Shown: positions 9,022-18,507 of the stretch, piece by piece
How positions within the stretch are numbered: the first letter of the stretch is position 1
Layout: every line of letters starts with the position of its first letter
Assembly (NCBI GenBank): GCA_016699445.1
Contig: CP064976.1
Location: forward strand, 930,001-994,000
DNA length: 64,000 bases
Origin: Deltaproteobacteria bacterium
GTDB taxonomy: Bacteria; UBA10199; JACPAL01; GCA-016699445
Direction: 5' to 3'
Notes under the pieces: generated by a model
Seen by the model: the letters and a program-made list of their open reading frames with translations, nothing else
What the model was told of the DNA's origin: nothing
Database searches by the model: none
Translations under genes and position numbers: made by a program

Positions 9022-10173
9022 ATGAAAAAATATTTAAAAACTTTAAGCACCGTCAGCCTTCTTATTTTATCGATGACGTCACTCTCTCAAGCTAGTGGGC
9101 CTACTGGAACCAATCCTGAAAATCCAAGCCTCTCTCGCGGCGTTCGCCCCTTAGGAATGGGTAATGCCTTTGTGGCGATGCCAGGAGTTGACGAAAATGC
9201 TTTTTTCTACAATCCAGCCGCAATTAATGATTATTCTAAAACACCTCACTTTCGCATTTTGAGTCCGGCTTTCGATATGTCGACAGGCATTGTCAGCTTG
9301 ATTAAAGATGTGAAGGACCTTGCCAATACATTGGATTCTCATCCTTCAACATCAGATAAGACAGACGACTTCAACAGCTTTGTCAACACGCACACAGGTG
9401 AGTTTGAAACGGCTCAAGTCCGCTTGCCTCTTTTGACTGTTATGCACAAATGGTTTGCGGCTTCTCTCTTGGGAGATTCCCGCACTACCATTTCATTTCG
9501 AAACAGAACATTCACTAATATAGAGCTCTTTTCTCAAAATGACCTGGGAGGTGTGATTGGTGGGGCTTATGGTTTTTTTGATGATCGACTCCAAGCCGGT
9601 GTAAACCTTAAAGTCATCCATCGCGTTTCTATCGACCAAGTCATTACCGTTGATGACATCATCAGTAATTCTGATTTCAATACGGTCATTCCTCGCAAAA
9701 GAGCGACTGGGGTAGGTGTGGATTTAGGGCTGAAAGGAAAAATCCCCACCTTTGATCTCCCCATTCTTGATTTATTAAAACCTACGGCAGCCTTTGCCTG
9801 GCAGGATGTCGGAAATACTCGCTTCGGCAATGGTGTCGCTAATACTCCCCAATCCATTACATTAGGATTTGGTGTTCATCCGGAATGGAATAAGTGGCAA
9901 TTTCACATCGAAAATGATTTTCGTGAAATCAATCAATCTAAATCATTTTTGAACAAATGGAATATCGGTGCTGAAGTCATGGCTCCACGATTAGCCAAGT
10001 TTTTCCAACCCTCTGTTCGAGTCGGTGGTAACCAAGGTTATCTCGCTGCAGGAGCTTCTTTGGATTTTCGATTTTTCAAACTGGAATTTGCTACATACGG
10101 TCAGGAAGCTGGAACCTATTCCCACTCCAAACAAATCCGCCGCATCGCCGGGAATATTTCATTTGGATTGTAA
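9022..10173 (+). CDS. Outer-membrane beta-barrel protein (UPF0164/TraF-like)
   Basis: 383 residues with a clear signal peptide (cleavage near SQASG, residue 25). The mature start, SLSRGVRPLGMGNAFVAM with DENAFFYNPAAI, is the 'lucky' motif of FadL-like, UPF0164 and PorV/TraF-type barrels (RxxxMGxAFxAxxxxxxAxxxNPAG). The remainder alternates polar and hydrophobic residues as transmembrane strands do, and it ends IAGNISFGL, with a hydrophobic C-terminal strand. AGAGAAAAT precedes the ATG. It follows the putative lipoprotein gene by 24 bp. Substrate or partner is unknown. Confidence 0.75.
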   Translation: MKKYLKTLSTVSLLILSMTSLSQASGPTGTNPENPSLSRGVRPLGMGNAFVAMPGVDENAFFYNPAAINDYSKTPHFRILSPAFDMSTGIVSLIKDVKDLANTLDSHPSTSDKTDDFNSFVNTHTGEFETAQVRLPLLTVMHKWFAASLLGDSRTTISFRNRTFTNIELFSQNDLGGVIGGAYGFFDDRLQAGVNLKVIHRVSIDQVITVDDIISNSDFNTVIPRKRATGVGVDLGLKGKIPTFDLPILDLLKPTAAFAWQDVGNTRFGNGVANTPQSITLGFGVHPEWNKWQFHIENDFREINQSKSFLNKWNIGAEVMAPRLAKFFQPSVRVGGNQGYLAAGASLDFRFFKLEFATYGQEAGTYSHSKQIRRIAGNISFGL

Positions 10174-10174
10174 C

Positions 10175-10223
10175 GTAGGGGCGTGACTCATCGCTCCCTG
10201 TGTTCAATAAATTGAAACCCTAC
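10175..10223. repeat. Palindromic GTAGGGG repeat, copy 3 (gives the pdhC stop)
   Basis: A degenerate 49-bp copy: left end GTAGGGGCGTGA, right end GAAACCCTAC, with an inner hairpin TTCAATAAATTGAA. On the minus strand its GTAG supplies the TAG stop codon of the E2 gene (10220-10222). It starts two bases after the stop of the barrel gene on the plus strand. Confidence 0.65.
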
Positions 10224-11320
10224 GTTATTTGGGAAAAGTCAAACGACTCTAATTCTTTTGCCACGGCATCCACAAAACCAATCCCATAATCTCCATCGAT
10301 CACACGATGATCAAAAGCGAGATCTAAACTCATGATCGGACGGATGGCCACGCGCATTTCACCTTCCCCACTACTGACAGCCACAGGCTTTTTGACCACT
10401 TTGTTTAAAGCCATAATAGCCACCTGAGGTGGAGGAATCACTTGTGATGTCCGATAAGAACCAAGCGAACCCGTATTATTCACCGTAAATGTCGCCCCTG
10501 TCAGCTCTTCGACTTTAAGGTTTCCATTACGCGCCGATTCAATCAATGCCGCCACCGCACTCTGTAATTGTTTGAAGGATAATGTGTTCGCTTTTTTAAT
10601 CGATGGCACCATGAGGCCTTCTTTGGTCGCAACAGCCACACCCAAATTGACATCATCATATTGCTCAATCCACTTCTTCCCCCCACTCTCTTTCCAAGAA
10701 CTATTAATCAGTGGATATTTTTTGATCACATGAAGAACGGTGAAAAGAGCAAAAATCAAATAACTCGGAGGATTTTCATTGGCCTTGCGCCATTGGTCGA
10801 TCTTACCCAAATCCACATCAAGACCTGTACCTGCATGAGGGATAGTTGTTTTCGACAAAACCATTTTTTCGGCAATGCGTGCTCGAATGGGCGTGATATT
10901 GACGATTGTTACACCCGGAGCTGCTGAAGGAGTTACTGAAGTGGAAGGTTTAGCAACGGGCGCTGCTTTAATTTCTTCTGTTTTAGTTTCTACAACCTTT
11001 GGTTTTTCTATTGGAGTCCCACTGCCATCCACGGGCTGAGCCACACCCAAATCAAGATACTTTTTTCCATCTTCTGCACTCACGTCAAAATGAGCAATCA
11101 CCTGACCAACCGGGACATTAGCCCCTTCTTCAGCCAAGAGTTTGACAATTTTTCCTTTAAATGGAGATTCGTGGGAGAAGACGGATTTTTCTGTTTCCAT
11201 CTCAACGATGGGTTCAGCCTCGGCTACAGTGTCACCGGCATTTTTCAGCCAACGAACAAGATGTCCTTCAGTGATGGATTCCCCAAATTGCGGCATCGTG
11301 AGTGCGATGATCATAAACAT
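10220..11320 (-). CDS. pdhC: 2-oxoacid dehydrogenase E2, dihydrolipoamide acyltransferase
   Basis: 366 residues. The N-terminal lipoyl domain (about residues 1-80) has MPQFGESITEGHLVRW and the lipoylated lysine in EMETEKSVF. A Pro/Ala/Thr-rich linker follows, then the catalytic domain from about residue 145, with the active site DHRVIDGDYG. I see no peripheral E1/E3-binding domain between linker and catalytic core, and the protein is shorter than most E2s. It is the third gene of an E1 alpha-E1 beta-E2 operon and starts 6 bp after the E1 beta stop. Pyruvate is the likeliest substrate, but a branched-chain 2-oxoacid cannot be excluded. E3 is not in the window. Confidence 0.88.
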   Translation of the reverse strand: MFMIIALTMPQFGESITEGHLVRWLKNAGDTVAEAEPIVEMETEKSVFSHESPFKGKIVKLLAEEGANVPVGQVIAHFDVSAEDGKKYLDLGVAQPVDGSGTPIEKPKVVETKTEEIKAAPVAKPSTSVTPSAAPGVTIVNITPIRARIAEKMVLSKTTIPHAGTGLDVDLGKIDQWRKANENPPSYLIFALFTVLHVIKKYPLINSSWKESGGKKWIEQYDDVNLGVAVATKEGLMVPSIKKANTLSFKQLQSAVAALIESARNGNLKVEELTGATFTVNNTGSLGSYRTSQVIPPPQVAIMALNKVVKKPVAVSSGEGEMRVAIRPIMSLDLAFDHRVIDGDYGIGFVDAVAKELESFDFSQIT

Positions 11321-11326
11321 GTCCCC

Positions 11327-12289
11327 CTATTGAAAGAGAGAATGTATCGCATTTTTCACATCTTGCAAAGATGGGAGATAAAAATCTTCAAGATTAGGAG
11401 CTACGGGCACTGGAGTCATTTTTGCCGCCACTCTTTTCGGAGGAGCTTTGAGTTCATGAAAAATTTTCTCACAGACGATAGATTCAAGCTCAGCGCCCAC
11501 TCCCCCACGGATGGGCGCTTCATGCAAAAACACAACACGGTGAGTCTTGGAAACAGAATTGAGCAAAGCTTCTTCATCTAAGGGAACTAAACTTCTCAAA
11601 TCCAAAACTTCGACAGAAATTTTTTCTTTTTCGAGTTCTTGTGCTGCTTTCAAAGCCAGATGCACCATCGCGGAATATGTGACAATCGTCACATCATTTC
11701 CTTCATGGCGTACTAAAGCTTTTCCTAAAGGAACGCGATGAATCCCTTCAGGGACATCTTCTTTGAGTTCGTAATAAAGTTTTTTATGTTCAAAATAGAG
11801 AACCGGATCGTCGTCATCGATAGAACTCTGCAACAATCCCTTAGCATCAGCAGGCGTCGACGGCATCACAATCTTCAAACCAGGCACATGAAAAAACCAG
11901 GCTTCAGGACATTTGGAATGGTAAGGACCAATATGCAGACCACCACCAATCGGAGCCCGCAAAATAAAAGGAGTCTTGGTTCCCATCCGAAAACGATAAG
12001 GAGCCACGACATCAACTAAAATAGAAAAGGCTGATGTAATAAAATCAGAAAACTGCAACTCGGCAATAGGACGCAACCCCGCTATAGAAGCCCCCATCGC
12101 TTCTCCAATAATACCAATCTCCGACAGCGGTGTGTTCTTCACACGTTTCTTTCCAAACTCATCCACCAAGCCTTTGGTCACTCCATAGATCCCACCCATT
12201 TGAGCCACGTCTTCTCCCAGAAGATACACGCGTTCATCGGCCTTCATGGCCTGTCGCATGCCGTCTCGAATGGCTTCGGCGTAATACAT
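11327..12289 (-). CDS. pdhB: 2-oxoacid dehydrogenase E1 beta subunit
   Basis: 320 residues, full length for the E1 beta subunit. Family landmarks are EAIRDGMRQAMKADERVYLLGEDVAQMGG near the start, KNTPLSEIGIIGEAMGASIAG (thiamine-diphosphate-contacting Glu), RMGTKTPFILRAPIGGGLH, LLQSSIDDDDPVLYFEHKKLYYE and VEVLDLRSLVPLDEEAL. With E1 alpha it decarboxylates the 2-oxoacid and passes the acyl group to E2. It starts one base after the E1 alpha stop (12291), so translation is likely coupled. Substrate assignment to pyruvate is by family likeness and not certain. Confidence 0.92.
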   Translation of the reverse strand: MYYAEAIRDGMRQAMKADERVYLLGEDVAQMGGIYGVTKGLVDEFGKKRVKNTPLSEIGIIGEAMGASIAGLRPIAELQFSDFITSAFSILVDVVAPYRFRMGTKTPFILRAPIGGGLHIGPYHSKCPEAWFFHVPGLKIVMPSTPADAKGLLQSSIDDDDPVLYFEHKKLYYELKEDVPEGIHRVPLGKALVRHEGNDVTIVTYSAMVHLALKAAQELEKEKISVEVLDLRSLVPLDEEALLNSVSKTHRVVFLHEAPIRGGVGAELESIVCEKIFHELKAPPKRVAAKMTPVPVAPNLEDFYLPSLQDVKNAIHSLFQ

Positions 12290-12290
12290 A

Positions 12291-13280
12291 TTATCTCTCC
12301 CTCAACAAATCCTCGCCTTGCGGCACAGGAGCTAAACGAGCTTTTTCAATAGCCTCTTCAATCTCGTGATCGATTTGATCTTGAATAGATTTGATATCAT
12401 CTGACTTCATCACTTGAGACTGTAACAATTCATTTTGAAACCACGTCATCGGGTCTTTTTGTTTCCATTCTTCCAATTCTTGTTTTGGAACATAATTGGC
12501 CGGATCGTGTGTTCCATGCCCACACATACGCATGGTTTTACATTCAATCAGAGAAGGACCGTTCCCAGCACGCGCCGCTTCTACCGCTTTTTTCACTGCC
12601 TGATAAACCTCTGTCACATGGTTTCCATCAACAACAACACCAGGCATCCCATAGCCTGCAGCCCGTTCGGCAATATTTTCAATAGCCATCTGATTTTTGG
12701 TCGAAGTTGAAATCGCATAGCGATTATTATTCACCACAAACACCATCGGCATTTTAAAAACAGAAGCATAGTTCATTGATTCATGAATAACCCCTTGAGA
12801 AGACGCTCCATCTCCAAAACACGCCAAGACGACATTTTTTTCTTCTCGATATTGGATCGCAGCCGCAACACCCAAACCTGCTGCAATGATGGATCCCATA
12901 TGAGAAATAAAAGAGAGTATGTGTTTGGACGTATCTCCCAAATGCACATTGCCATCACGACCTGCAGTTGGAGATGTCACACGACAAAAGTATTGAAGAA
13001 AAATCTGCTCGAGAGTGAGACCTCGCACCATCATGCCACCGATGTCTCGATGAGATGGTGCCAACCAATCACCGTCTTCAAGTGCCAAACAAGCTCCAAC
13101 TGAAATCGCTTCTTGTCCTGTCGACAAATAGCCTTTTCCAATGATCATGGGTGATTTTGAATTTTGACTGTGACAAATATAGGAAATTTTATTCTCAAGA
13201 GAACGCGTCAGGACAATATAGTAATACATTTTTTTTAGGAGCTGCGCGTCATAGACTTCTTGTAACGCGTCATAGGACAT
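12291..13280 (-). CDS. pdhA: 2-oxoacid dehydrogenase E1 alpha subunit
   Basis: 329 residues. The thiamine-diphosphate/Mg motif is intact: ACFGDGASSQGVIHESMNYA through FVVNNNRYAIST. Earlier, GYLSTGQEAISVGACLAL and PSHRDIGGMMVRG, and later MRMCGHGTHDPANYV (family GHS-type phospho-loop region) are typical of the E1 alpha family of pyruvate or branched-chain dehydrogenases. It heads the operon pdhA-pdhB-pdhC on the minus strand and is divergent from tldD, with about 100 bp between them that must hold both promoters. Confidence 0.92.
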   Translation of the reverse strand: MSYDALQEVYDAQLLKKMYYYIVLTRSLENKISYICHSQNSKSPMIIGKGYLSTGQEAISVGACLALEDGDWLAPSHRDIGGMMVRGLTLEQIFLQYFCRVTSPTAGRDGNVHLGDTSKHILSFISHMGSIIAAGLGVAAAIQYREEKNVVLACFGDGASSQGVIHESMNYASVFKMPMVFVVNNNRYAISTSTKNQMAIENIAERAAGYGMPGVVVDGNHVTEVYQAVKKAVEAARAGNGPSLIECKTMRMCGHGTHDPANYVPKQELEEWKQKDPMTWFQNELLQSQVMKSDDIKSIQDQIDHEIEEAIEKARLAPVPQGEDLLRER

Positions 13281-13378
13281 AGTCAGATTGTATCAAAACA
13301 CCCGAGAGATGGAAGGATAAAAATATTTTTCAATTTAGAAGTTGGCAAAGACTTAAAATTACCCAAGAATAACAACCT

Positions 13379-14775
13379 ATGTTCTCACAAGAAAAATCAT
13401 CTCAATATTTAGGATTGGCTTTGCAAAAAGGCGGCGAATGGGCAGATCTCTTCGTAGAAGAGACCACCAAAAATAAAGCCCTCCTTTCTGATAAAGTGAT
13501 TAAAAACGTTTCTCAGCAACAGCTCTAGGAGCTGGACTTCGTGTTGTGGCCAATAACAAAGAATATTACGGCTACACCAACGATCTTTCAGACACGGGCC
13601 TTCAAAAAATTGCTCGTGAAGTGAGCGATGCTGTAGCACGCGGAAAATCGGATAAAAAAGTAGCTTTGGCTCCCAATGAAAGTGCCGATGAAGTTTTAAA
13701 TGAACATCCCACTAAAAATCAGCCCGGAGATGTCAGTTGGGATCATAAAATTGCCCTTTTAAAAAAAGCAGATCTTTTGTGTCGAGCTGCGTCTGATAAA
13801 ATTTCTCAGGTGAATGTCGATTATACGGACGAAGTGCAGCATGTCTTGGTCGCCAATTCCGAAGGTCTTTATAAAAAAGACAAACGCACACGTGGACGAT
13901 TTTCTGTCGCTGCTGTGGCCAGTGATGGTCAGGAAAAGCAAGTGGGTTACGAAGCTCCCGGAGCTCATAAAGGTTTTGAATTTTTCGAAAGCCTTGATCT
14001 GGATCGTCTTTGCAAAGATGTTTCCGAAACGGCTGTCCGCATGCTGACAGCTGATTACGCTCCTCAAGGACGCATGACGGTTATTATTGATTCAGGTTTT
14101 GGTGGCGTCATTTTTCACGAAGCCTGTGGTCATCTTTTGGAAGCCTCTTCTGTCGCCAAAGAAGCTACAGTCATGGCGGGAAAACTTAACCAGATCATCG
14201 CAGCTTCTTGCGTCTCAGCTGTGGATGACGGGACTCTCACCCATGAATGGGGATCAACCAACATCGATGACGAAGGCATCCTCACGCGTCGTAATCTCTT
14301 AATCGACAATGGGGTACTCAAATCCTATCTTGTCGATCGATTAAACGGCGACCGCATTGGTTTAAAATCCACGGGAAGTTCGCGACGCCAGTCCTACCGA
14401 TTTTCTCCAACATCACGCATGAACAATACATTCATTCTTCCCGGCCAGGATTCGTTAGCTCAGATGATTTCGGACACGGAGTATGGATTGTATGCAAAAA
14501 AAATGGGTGGTGGTTCTGTTAATCCTGCCACAGGAGAATTCAACTTTTCTGTCACAGAAGGCTATCTCATCAAAAATGGCAAGATCGTCTCTCCCATCCG
14601 AGGAGCCGTCTTGATCGGTCGTGGCGACGAAATCCTAAAAAAAATCGACCGCGTCGGCAACGAACTCAAACTCGCCCAAGGCATGTGCGGAGCTGCTTCC
14701 GGCTGGGTTCCTGTCAATGTCGGCCAACCCGCCATCCGCGTTCAAGACCTTCTGGTTGGTGGTCAAAAGAAATAA
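13379..14775 (+). CDS. tldD: TldD-family metalloprotease (frameshifted near the N-terminus)
   Basis: About 465 residues when repaired. TldD/PmbA peptidases degrade unstructured peptides and mature some modified peptides. The zinc motif HEACGH (in FGGVIFHEACGHLLEASSVAKEA, from about 14107) is intact, and TEWGS-like, NDDEGILTRRN and MCGAASGWVPVNVGQPAIRV are typical TldD segments. The reading frame that starts with the ATG at 13379 stops at a TAG near 13526; adding one T near 13512 gives VSSATALGAGLRVVANNKEY and joins it to the long frame. I treat it as one gene with a sequence error. The usual partner TldE/PmbA is not in the window. Confidence 0.87.
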
Positions 14776-14857
14776 CCCCTTCACTTTTTTCAAGGCAGCA
14801 TTTGATTGACACTCCAGGGCAATCATTACAAGGGCCTGTGCCTAATGGGGAGGTCCT

Positions 14858-15415
14858 ATGGGTATCAAAAGTGATCGTTGGATTCGTCGGATGGCAGTCG
14901 AACACAAGATGATTGAGCCATTTGAAGAGGTTCAAGTCAGCAAAGGAAGTATTTCTTTTGGAGTGTCTTCCTACGGCTATGACATGCGTCTGGCTGATGA
15001 ATTCAAAATTTTTAACAACAAAGCCACAGGCATGATTGATCCTAAAAAAATGGATCCTGAAGCTTTTTATGATTTTAAAGGTGAGGTGTGTGTCATCCCT
15101 CCTAACTCGTTTGTTCTCGCACGTAGTCTTGAGTATTTTCGTATTCCGCGAAATGTCATGACGATTTGTTTTGGTAAATCGACTTATGCTCGTTGCGGTA
15201 TTATCACTAACGTCACTCCGTTTGAGCCTGAATGGGAAGGGTTTGTCACGATGGGAATTTCCAACACAACCCCACTTCCAGCCAAGCTCTATGCACGCGA
15301 AGGTATTGCCCAAGTTTTATTTTTTGAAGCTCTGGAAGAATGTGCCCAATCTTACAAAGATAAAAAAGGAAAGTATCAAGCTCAGCAAAACATCACATTG
15401 GCAAAAATTGCTTAA
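14858..15415 (+). CDS. dcd: dCTP deaminase
   Basis: 185 residues, close to the usual Dcd length. It converts dCTP to dUTP (or dUMP in bifunctional forms). The trimeric dUTPase-fold motifs are visible: [47 protein letters not shown] (CxGKSTxAR is the active site motif), and [50 protein letters not shown] precedes the ATG. It lies 9 bp upstream of a gene for a dCMP deaminase fusion, so two routes from dC to dU nucleotides are encoded side by side. Confidence 0.95.
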   Translation: MGIKSDRWIRRMAVEHKMIEPFEEVQVSKGSISFGVSSYGYDMRLADEFKIFNNKATGMIDPKKMDPEAFYDFKGEVCVIPPNSFVLARSLEYFRIPRNVMTICFGKSTYARCGIITNVTPFEPEWEGFVTMGISNTTPLPAKLYAREGIAQVLFFEALEECAQSYKDKKGKYQAQQNITLAKIA

Positions 15416-15424
15416 GGAGATTTC

Positions 15425-16423
15425 ATGATCATCGGACTGACAGGAAAGAATGGTTCAGGAAAAGGAGAAGCGGCAAAATTTCTTCAACTATGTGGATTTG
15501 AGTATTACAGTCTCTCCGATATCCTTCGCGAAGTTTTAAGCAAAAAGAAAATCCCGATCACACGTGAAAACCTTATAAAGACAGGAACAAAATTACGAGA
15601 AGAAGAAGGTTATGGAGCGTTAGCCGAGCGCACTTTGGCCAAACTGACTCCTGACAAAAATTATGTCATCGATTCGATTCGTAATCCGGAAGAAGTAAGA
15701 GCTCTCAAAAGACGTGACGATTTTTTTCTGATTAAAATTGATGCTCCTCAAAAAGTTCGTTTTGAACGTGTGAAACAAAGGGCTCGTGAAAGTGATCCCA
15801 TGACATTTTCTAGTTTTGTCGAGATGGAAGATCGGGAACTCAAAAGTAAAAATCCCGCAGCTCAACAATTATTAGCTACAGAAAAGCTTGCTGATTTTAC
15901 CGTCAGCAATGCTTCAACAATTGAAACTCTTAATGACAATGTCCGAAAGATTATTGCCAAACTCTCGCGTGAACGTGTGCGACCGGATTGGGACGAATAT
16001 TTTATGGATATCGCCCGTGTAGCAGCCACGCGAAGTAATTGTGCCAAACGTCAAGTGGCCGCGGTATTGGTGAGAGATAAAAGAATTATTGCGACAGGCT
16101 ACAATGGGACGCCTCGGGGAGTAAAAAATTGTAATGAAGGTGGCTGTGCGCGTTGCAATAGCTTTGGTCCTTCGGGTGCCAATTTAGGTGAATGCCTCTG
16201 CTCTCACGCTGAAGAAAATGCAATTACCCAATCAGCCTATCATGGGGTCATGATTAAAGACACTCTCCTCTACACCACATTTTCACCCTGCCTGATGTGT
16301 ACGAAAATGATTATTAATTCTGGAATTCGCGAAGTCGTTTATGATGCTCACTATCCATTACTCGACATCTCACTCAAGCTTCTCAAAGAAGCGGGTGTCA
16401 TTGTACGAAAAATTAACTCCTGA
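15425..16423 (+). CDS. P-loop kinase-dCMP deaminase fusion
   Basis: 332 residues in two domains. Residues 1 to about 180 form a P-loop nucleotide/dephospho-CoA kinase-like domain (IIGLTGKNGSGKGEAA Walker A, NYVIDSIRNPEEV, LID-like RVKQRARESDP). Residues 190-332 are a ComEB-type deoxycytidylate deaminase: RSNCAKRQVAAVLVR, the catalytic SHAEENAI (zinc His and general-base Glu) and SPCLMCTKMI (two zinc Cys). An extra cysteine-rich insert, CNEGGCARC...GECLCSHAE, is typical of dCMP deaminases. AGGAGA precedes the ATG. The deaminase makes dUMP for thymidylate synthesis; the kinase-domain role is not established. Confidence 0.88.
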   Translation: MIIGLTGKNGSGKGEAAKFLQLCGFEYYSLSDILREVLSKKKIPITRENLIKTGTKLREEEGYGALAERTLAKLTPDKNYVIDSIRNPEEVRALKRRDDFFLIKIDAPQKVRFERVKQRARESDPMTFSSFVEMEDRELKSKNPAAQQLLATEKLADFTVSNASTIETLNDNVRKIIAKLSRERVRPDWDEYFMDIARVAATRSNCAKRQVAAVLVRDKRIIATGYNGTPRGVKNCNEGGCARCNSFGPSGANLGECLCSHAEENAITQSAYHGVMIKDTLLYTTFSPCLMCTKMIINSGIREVVYDAHYPLLDISLKLLKEAGVIVRKINS

Positions 16424-16430
16424 GGTTTTT

Positions 16431-16715
16431 ATGAACATCAAATGTTTGCGTTGCGGTGAAGAAAGTCCAGCTCTTGAAAAACAACCCTATCCTGGAATCT
16501 TGGGCGAAACTGTTTCGAAAAATACCTGCCAGACATGCTGGGCTCTGTGGCAAAAATTTTCGGTGAATGTCATCAAGGATTATAAGCTCCGCCCTTTTCT
16601 TCCTAAAGATCGGGGAATTTTAGAACAGAATATGAAAAAATATTTGAATCTGGAATCCCAAGGCCTGTCGCAGATCAATCTGACAGGCCAAGGGAAAACA
16701 GCGACTTTTACTTAA
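16431..16715 (+). CDS. YggX-like Fe(2+)-trafficking family protein with two CxxC pairs
   Basis: 94 residues, start chosen at ATG 16431 behind TGAGG. The pattern PYPGILGETVSKNTCQTCWALWQKF, then VNVIKDYKLRP, DRGILEQNMKKYL, follows YggX (PYPGxLGxxxxxxVSxxxWxxWxxxQxxLINExRLxxxxxxxRxxLxxxMxxFL). Unlike E. coli YggX, which has one conserved Cys, this protein has CLRC at residues 5-8 and CQTC about 26 residues later, suggesting a bound zinc or iron. YggX protects Fe-S proteins from oxidation; whether this version does is inference. It follows the dCMP deaminase gene by 7 bp and converges with the VWA gene, with one base between stops. Confidence 0.72.
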   Translation: MNIKCLRCGEESPALEKQPYPGILGETVSKNTCQTCWALWQKFSVNVIKDYKLRPFLPKDRGILEQNMKKYLNLESQGLSQINLTGQGKTATFT

Positions 16716-16716
16716 T

Positions 16717-18507
16717 TTAAGGTTTGATATACTTAGCACCAAAGACTGATTTCAAAACGATCCCAACGATAATTCCTAAAAACAATCCACCACCAAAAAG
16801 CCCTGAAGCAATGCGGACTAGAGTTTTGTTTTTCAAAGCATCTCTCCAGTGTATCTCTTGAGGATTTCCTTCTTTTACTTTCCCGGCGACTTCTGTAACC
16901 GCTTGAAGAGCTTGATTGATCGCTTGTGTGGCATCTTGGGCTACCTGAGGGGCTATAGGAGCCTCTGGAGAAGCTTGTGGAGGAGGAGTTGGATTTACGG
17001 GTGCTGGTGGCGCAACGGGTAAAGCCGTCGCTGGAGGGGTTGTTGCCAAAGGTGCTGCAGGAGCGGCATTTTCAAAATCGATAGAATATTTTGTATTCTC
17101 TTCCCCATAGCGACTGATGATTTTTAAATACGTGACAGATCCTGTAGCCACTCCTGAAATCCTGAATCCAGCACCAGGGTTGGGCGCTGCAGCTTGGGCA
17201 ATTTCCGCTCTCAAATCATCCATGAAAGACGCTGCCAGATTAGACTGAGGATTTTCTGGAATGATTTTCACATTGAGCATTTCACCTTTAACTGTGGTGA
17301 TTTTGTAAATATCAGCATCATCACCTTTGGTGATATAGTTAACCGGATAGGCTTGTTTGAGAATTGGCAATGAAGTTTCAGGTGTATTGCCTGCATCATC
17401 TTGAGTGCCTGCATCAGGAAAACTTTTCACTTCGACTTTAAAGGTATGATCTTTGTTCACATCTTCATAAATACTCCCCAACAAGATATAACGTCTCACC
17501 GTTTTATTAGCGATATTTTCAATAGTAACCGTCTTATTGCGTCCACCGATAATTTCTTCCCCAGCTACTTTATTGCGCATCTCATCATGAATTTGAATTC
17601 CAGCATACGGAGTTTCAGTGTAAGCTATTGTATTATCTGCTTTGATCTGAACACCACGATCCGTAGTTGTCAGTGTCGCTGAAACAGATTGGCTGGGTTT
17701 CAGATCCACATAAAAATAATCATACTGATTTTTTCTCTGATAATGATCTAACCGAAGCTCTTGGGCTAAAGGTATCTGAACAGCTTTTTCATAGGAATCT
17801 CCCCCACGAATCTCACTGCCATACACGGCATTAGTCTTCTCAACCAAAAGCGCTTTTTGAGTTACATCTTTCAATGAATTAGCAAGAGAATCAGCATCTT
17901 TGGCATCATAATATTGACCTCCACCTGCAGCCGCTAAGGCTTTGAGCTGAGCCTGGGCTTTGGCATCTACATTAAAACCAACAGCATTCAGCTTAAACTT
18001 AATGCCTTTGGATTGCAGATCTTTCACCACCTGAATGGGATCTGCACCACAGGTCTCTTCTCCATCACTGACCAAAATCAAAACACGGTCTGCTTCACGC
18101 AAGGTGGCAGAAGCTGTAATATCTTTTCCGGCTTCTTGAAGTGAAAAACCAATAGGTGTGTAGCCTTTGGGTTGGATAGAATCCACTCGCGCTGAAAAAG
18201 TTGTTTTATCAAGAGGACCAAAAGGGATAAGGAGCTCTGAGTCCTGACAACTGGCAGTTTTATCTGTTTGCTCTATTCGATGAGCATAAACTCGAAGCCC
18301 TACAAAAGTATCTGCAGGGATTTGATCTAGAGCGGCTTTGATAGATTGCTTGGCCACATCCATTTGAGTCTTGCCAGCCATAGCGGCTCGCATGCTTCCG
18401 GAAGCATCCAAAATAAACTCAAGATCCACCTTGGCTTGTGCTGCGACTGAAAAAAATAAGGAAATCGCGCTCAAAGCTAAAAATAAATTTTTGCGGCCAT
18501 TCATCAT
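16717..18507 (-). CDS. Exported VWA-domain protein with C-terminal membrane anchor
   Basis: 596 residues. A signal peptide (residues 1-25, cleavage near AQAK) is followed at once by a von Willebrand factor A domain. Its MIDAS motif is complete: FILDASGSM (D34), the T in YTPIGFSL, and VSDGEETCGAD. The middle (about 230-470) is a probable beta-rich region. Pro/Ala-rich low complexity follows (about 475-530), and a single membrane helix near the C-terminus (LVRIASGLFGGGLFLGIIVG). It is probably anchored in a membrane with the VWA domain outside the cytoplasm. No MoxR or partner gene is adjacent. Two start codons (MM) are possible; CAAAGGGGGAGAC lies upstream. Confidence 0.78.
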   Translation of the reverse strand: MMNGRKNLFLALSAISLFFSVAAQAKVDLEFILDASGSMRAAMAGKTQMDVAKQSIKAALDQIPADTFVGLRVYAHRIEQTDKTASCQDSELLIPFGPLDKTTFSARVDSIQPKGYTPIGFSLQEAGKDITASATLREADRVLILVSDGEETCGADPIQVVKDLQSKGIKFKLNAVGFNVDAKAQAQLKALAAAGGGQYYDAKDADSLANSLKDVTQKALLVEKTNAVYGSEIRGGDSYEKAVQIPLAQELRLDHYQRKNQYDYFYVDLKPSQSVSATLTTTDRGVQIKADNTIAYTETPYAGIQIHDEMRNKVAGEEIIGGRNKTVTIENIANKTVRRYILLGSIYEDVNKDHTFKVEVKSFPDAGTQDDAGNTPETSLPILKQAYPVNYITKGDDADIYKITTVKGEMLNVKIIPENPQSNLAASFMDDLRAEIAQAAAPNPGAGFRISGVATGSVTYLKIISRYGEENTKYSIDFENAAPAAPLATTPPATALPVAPPAPVNPTPPPQASPEAPIAPQVAQDATQAINQALQAVTEVAGKVKEGNPQEIHWRDALKNKTLVRIASGLFGGGLFLGIIVGIVLKSVFGAKYIKP

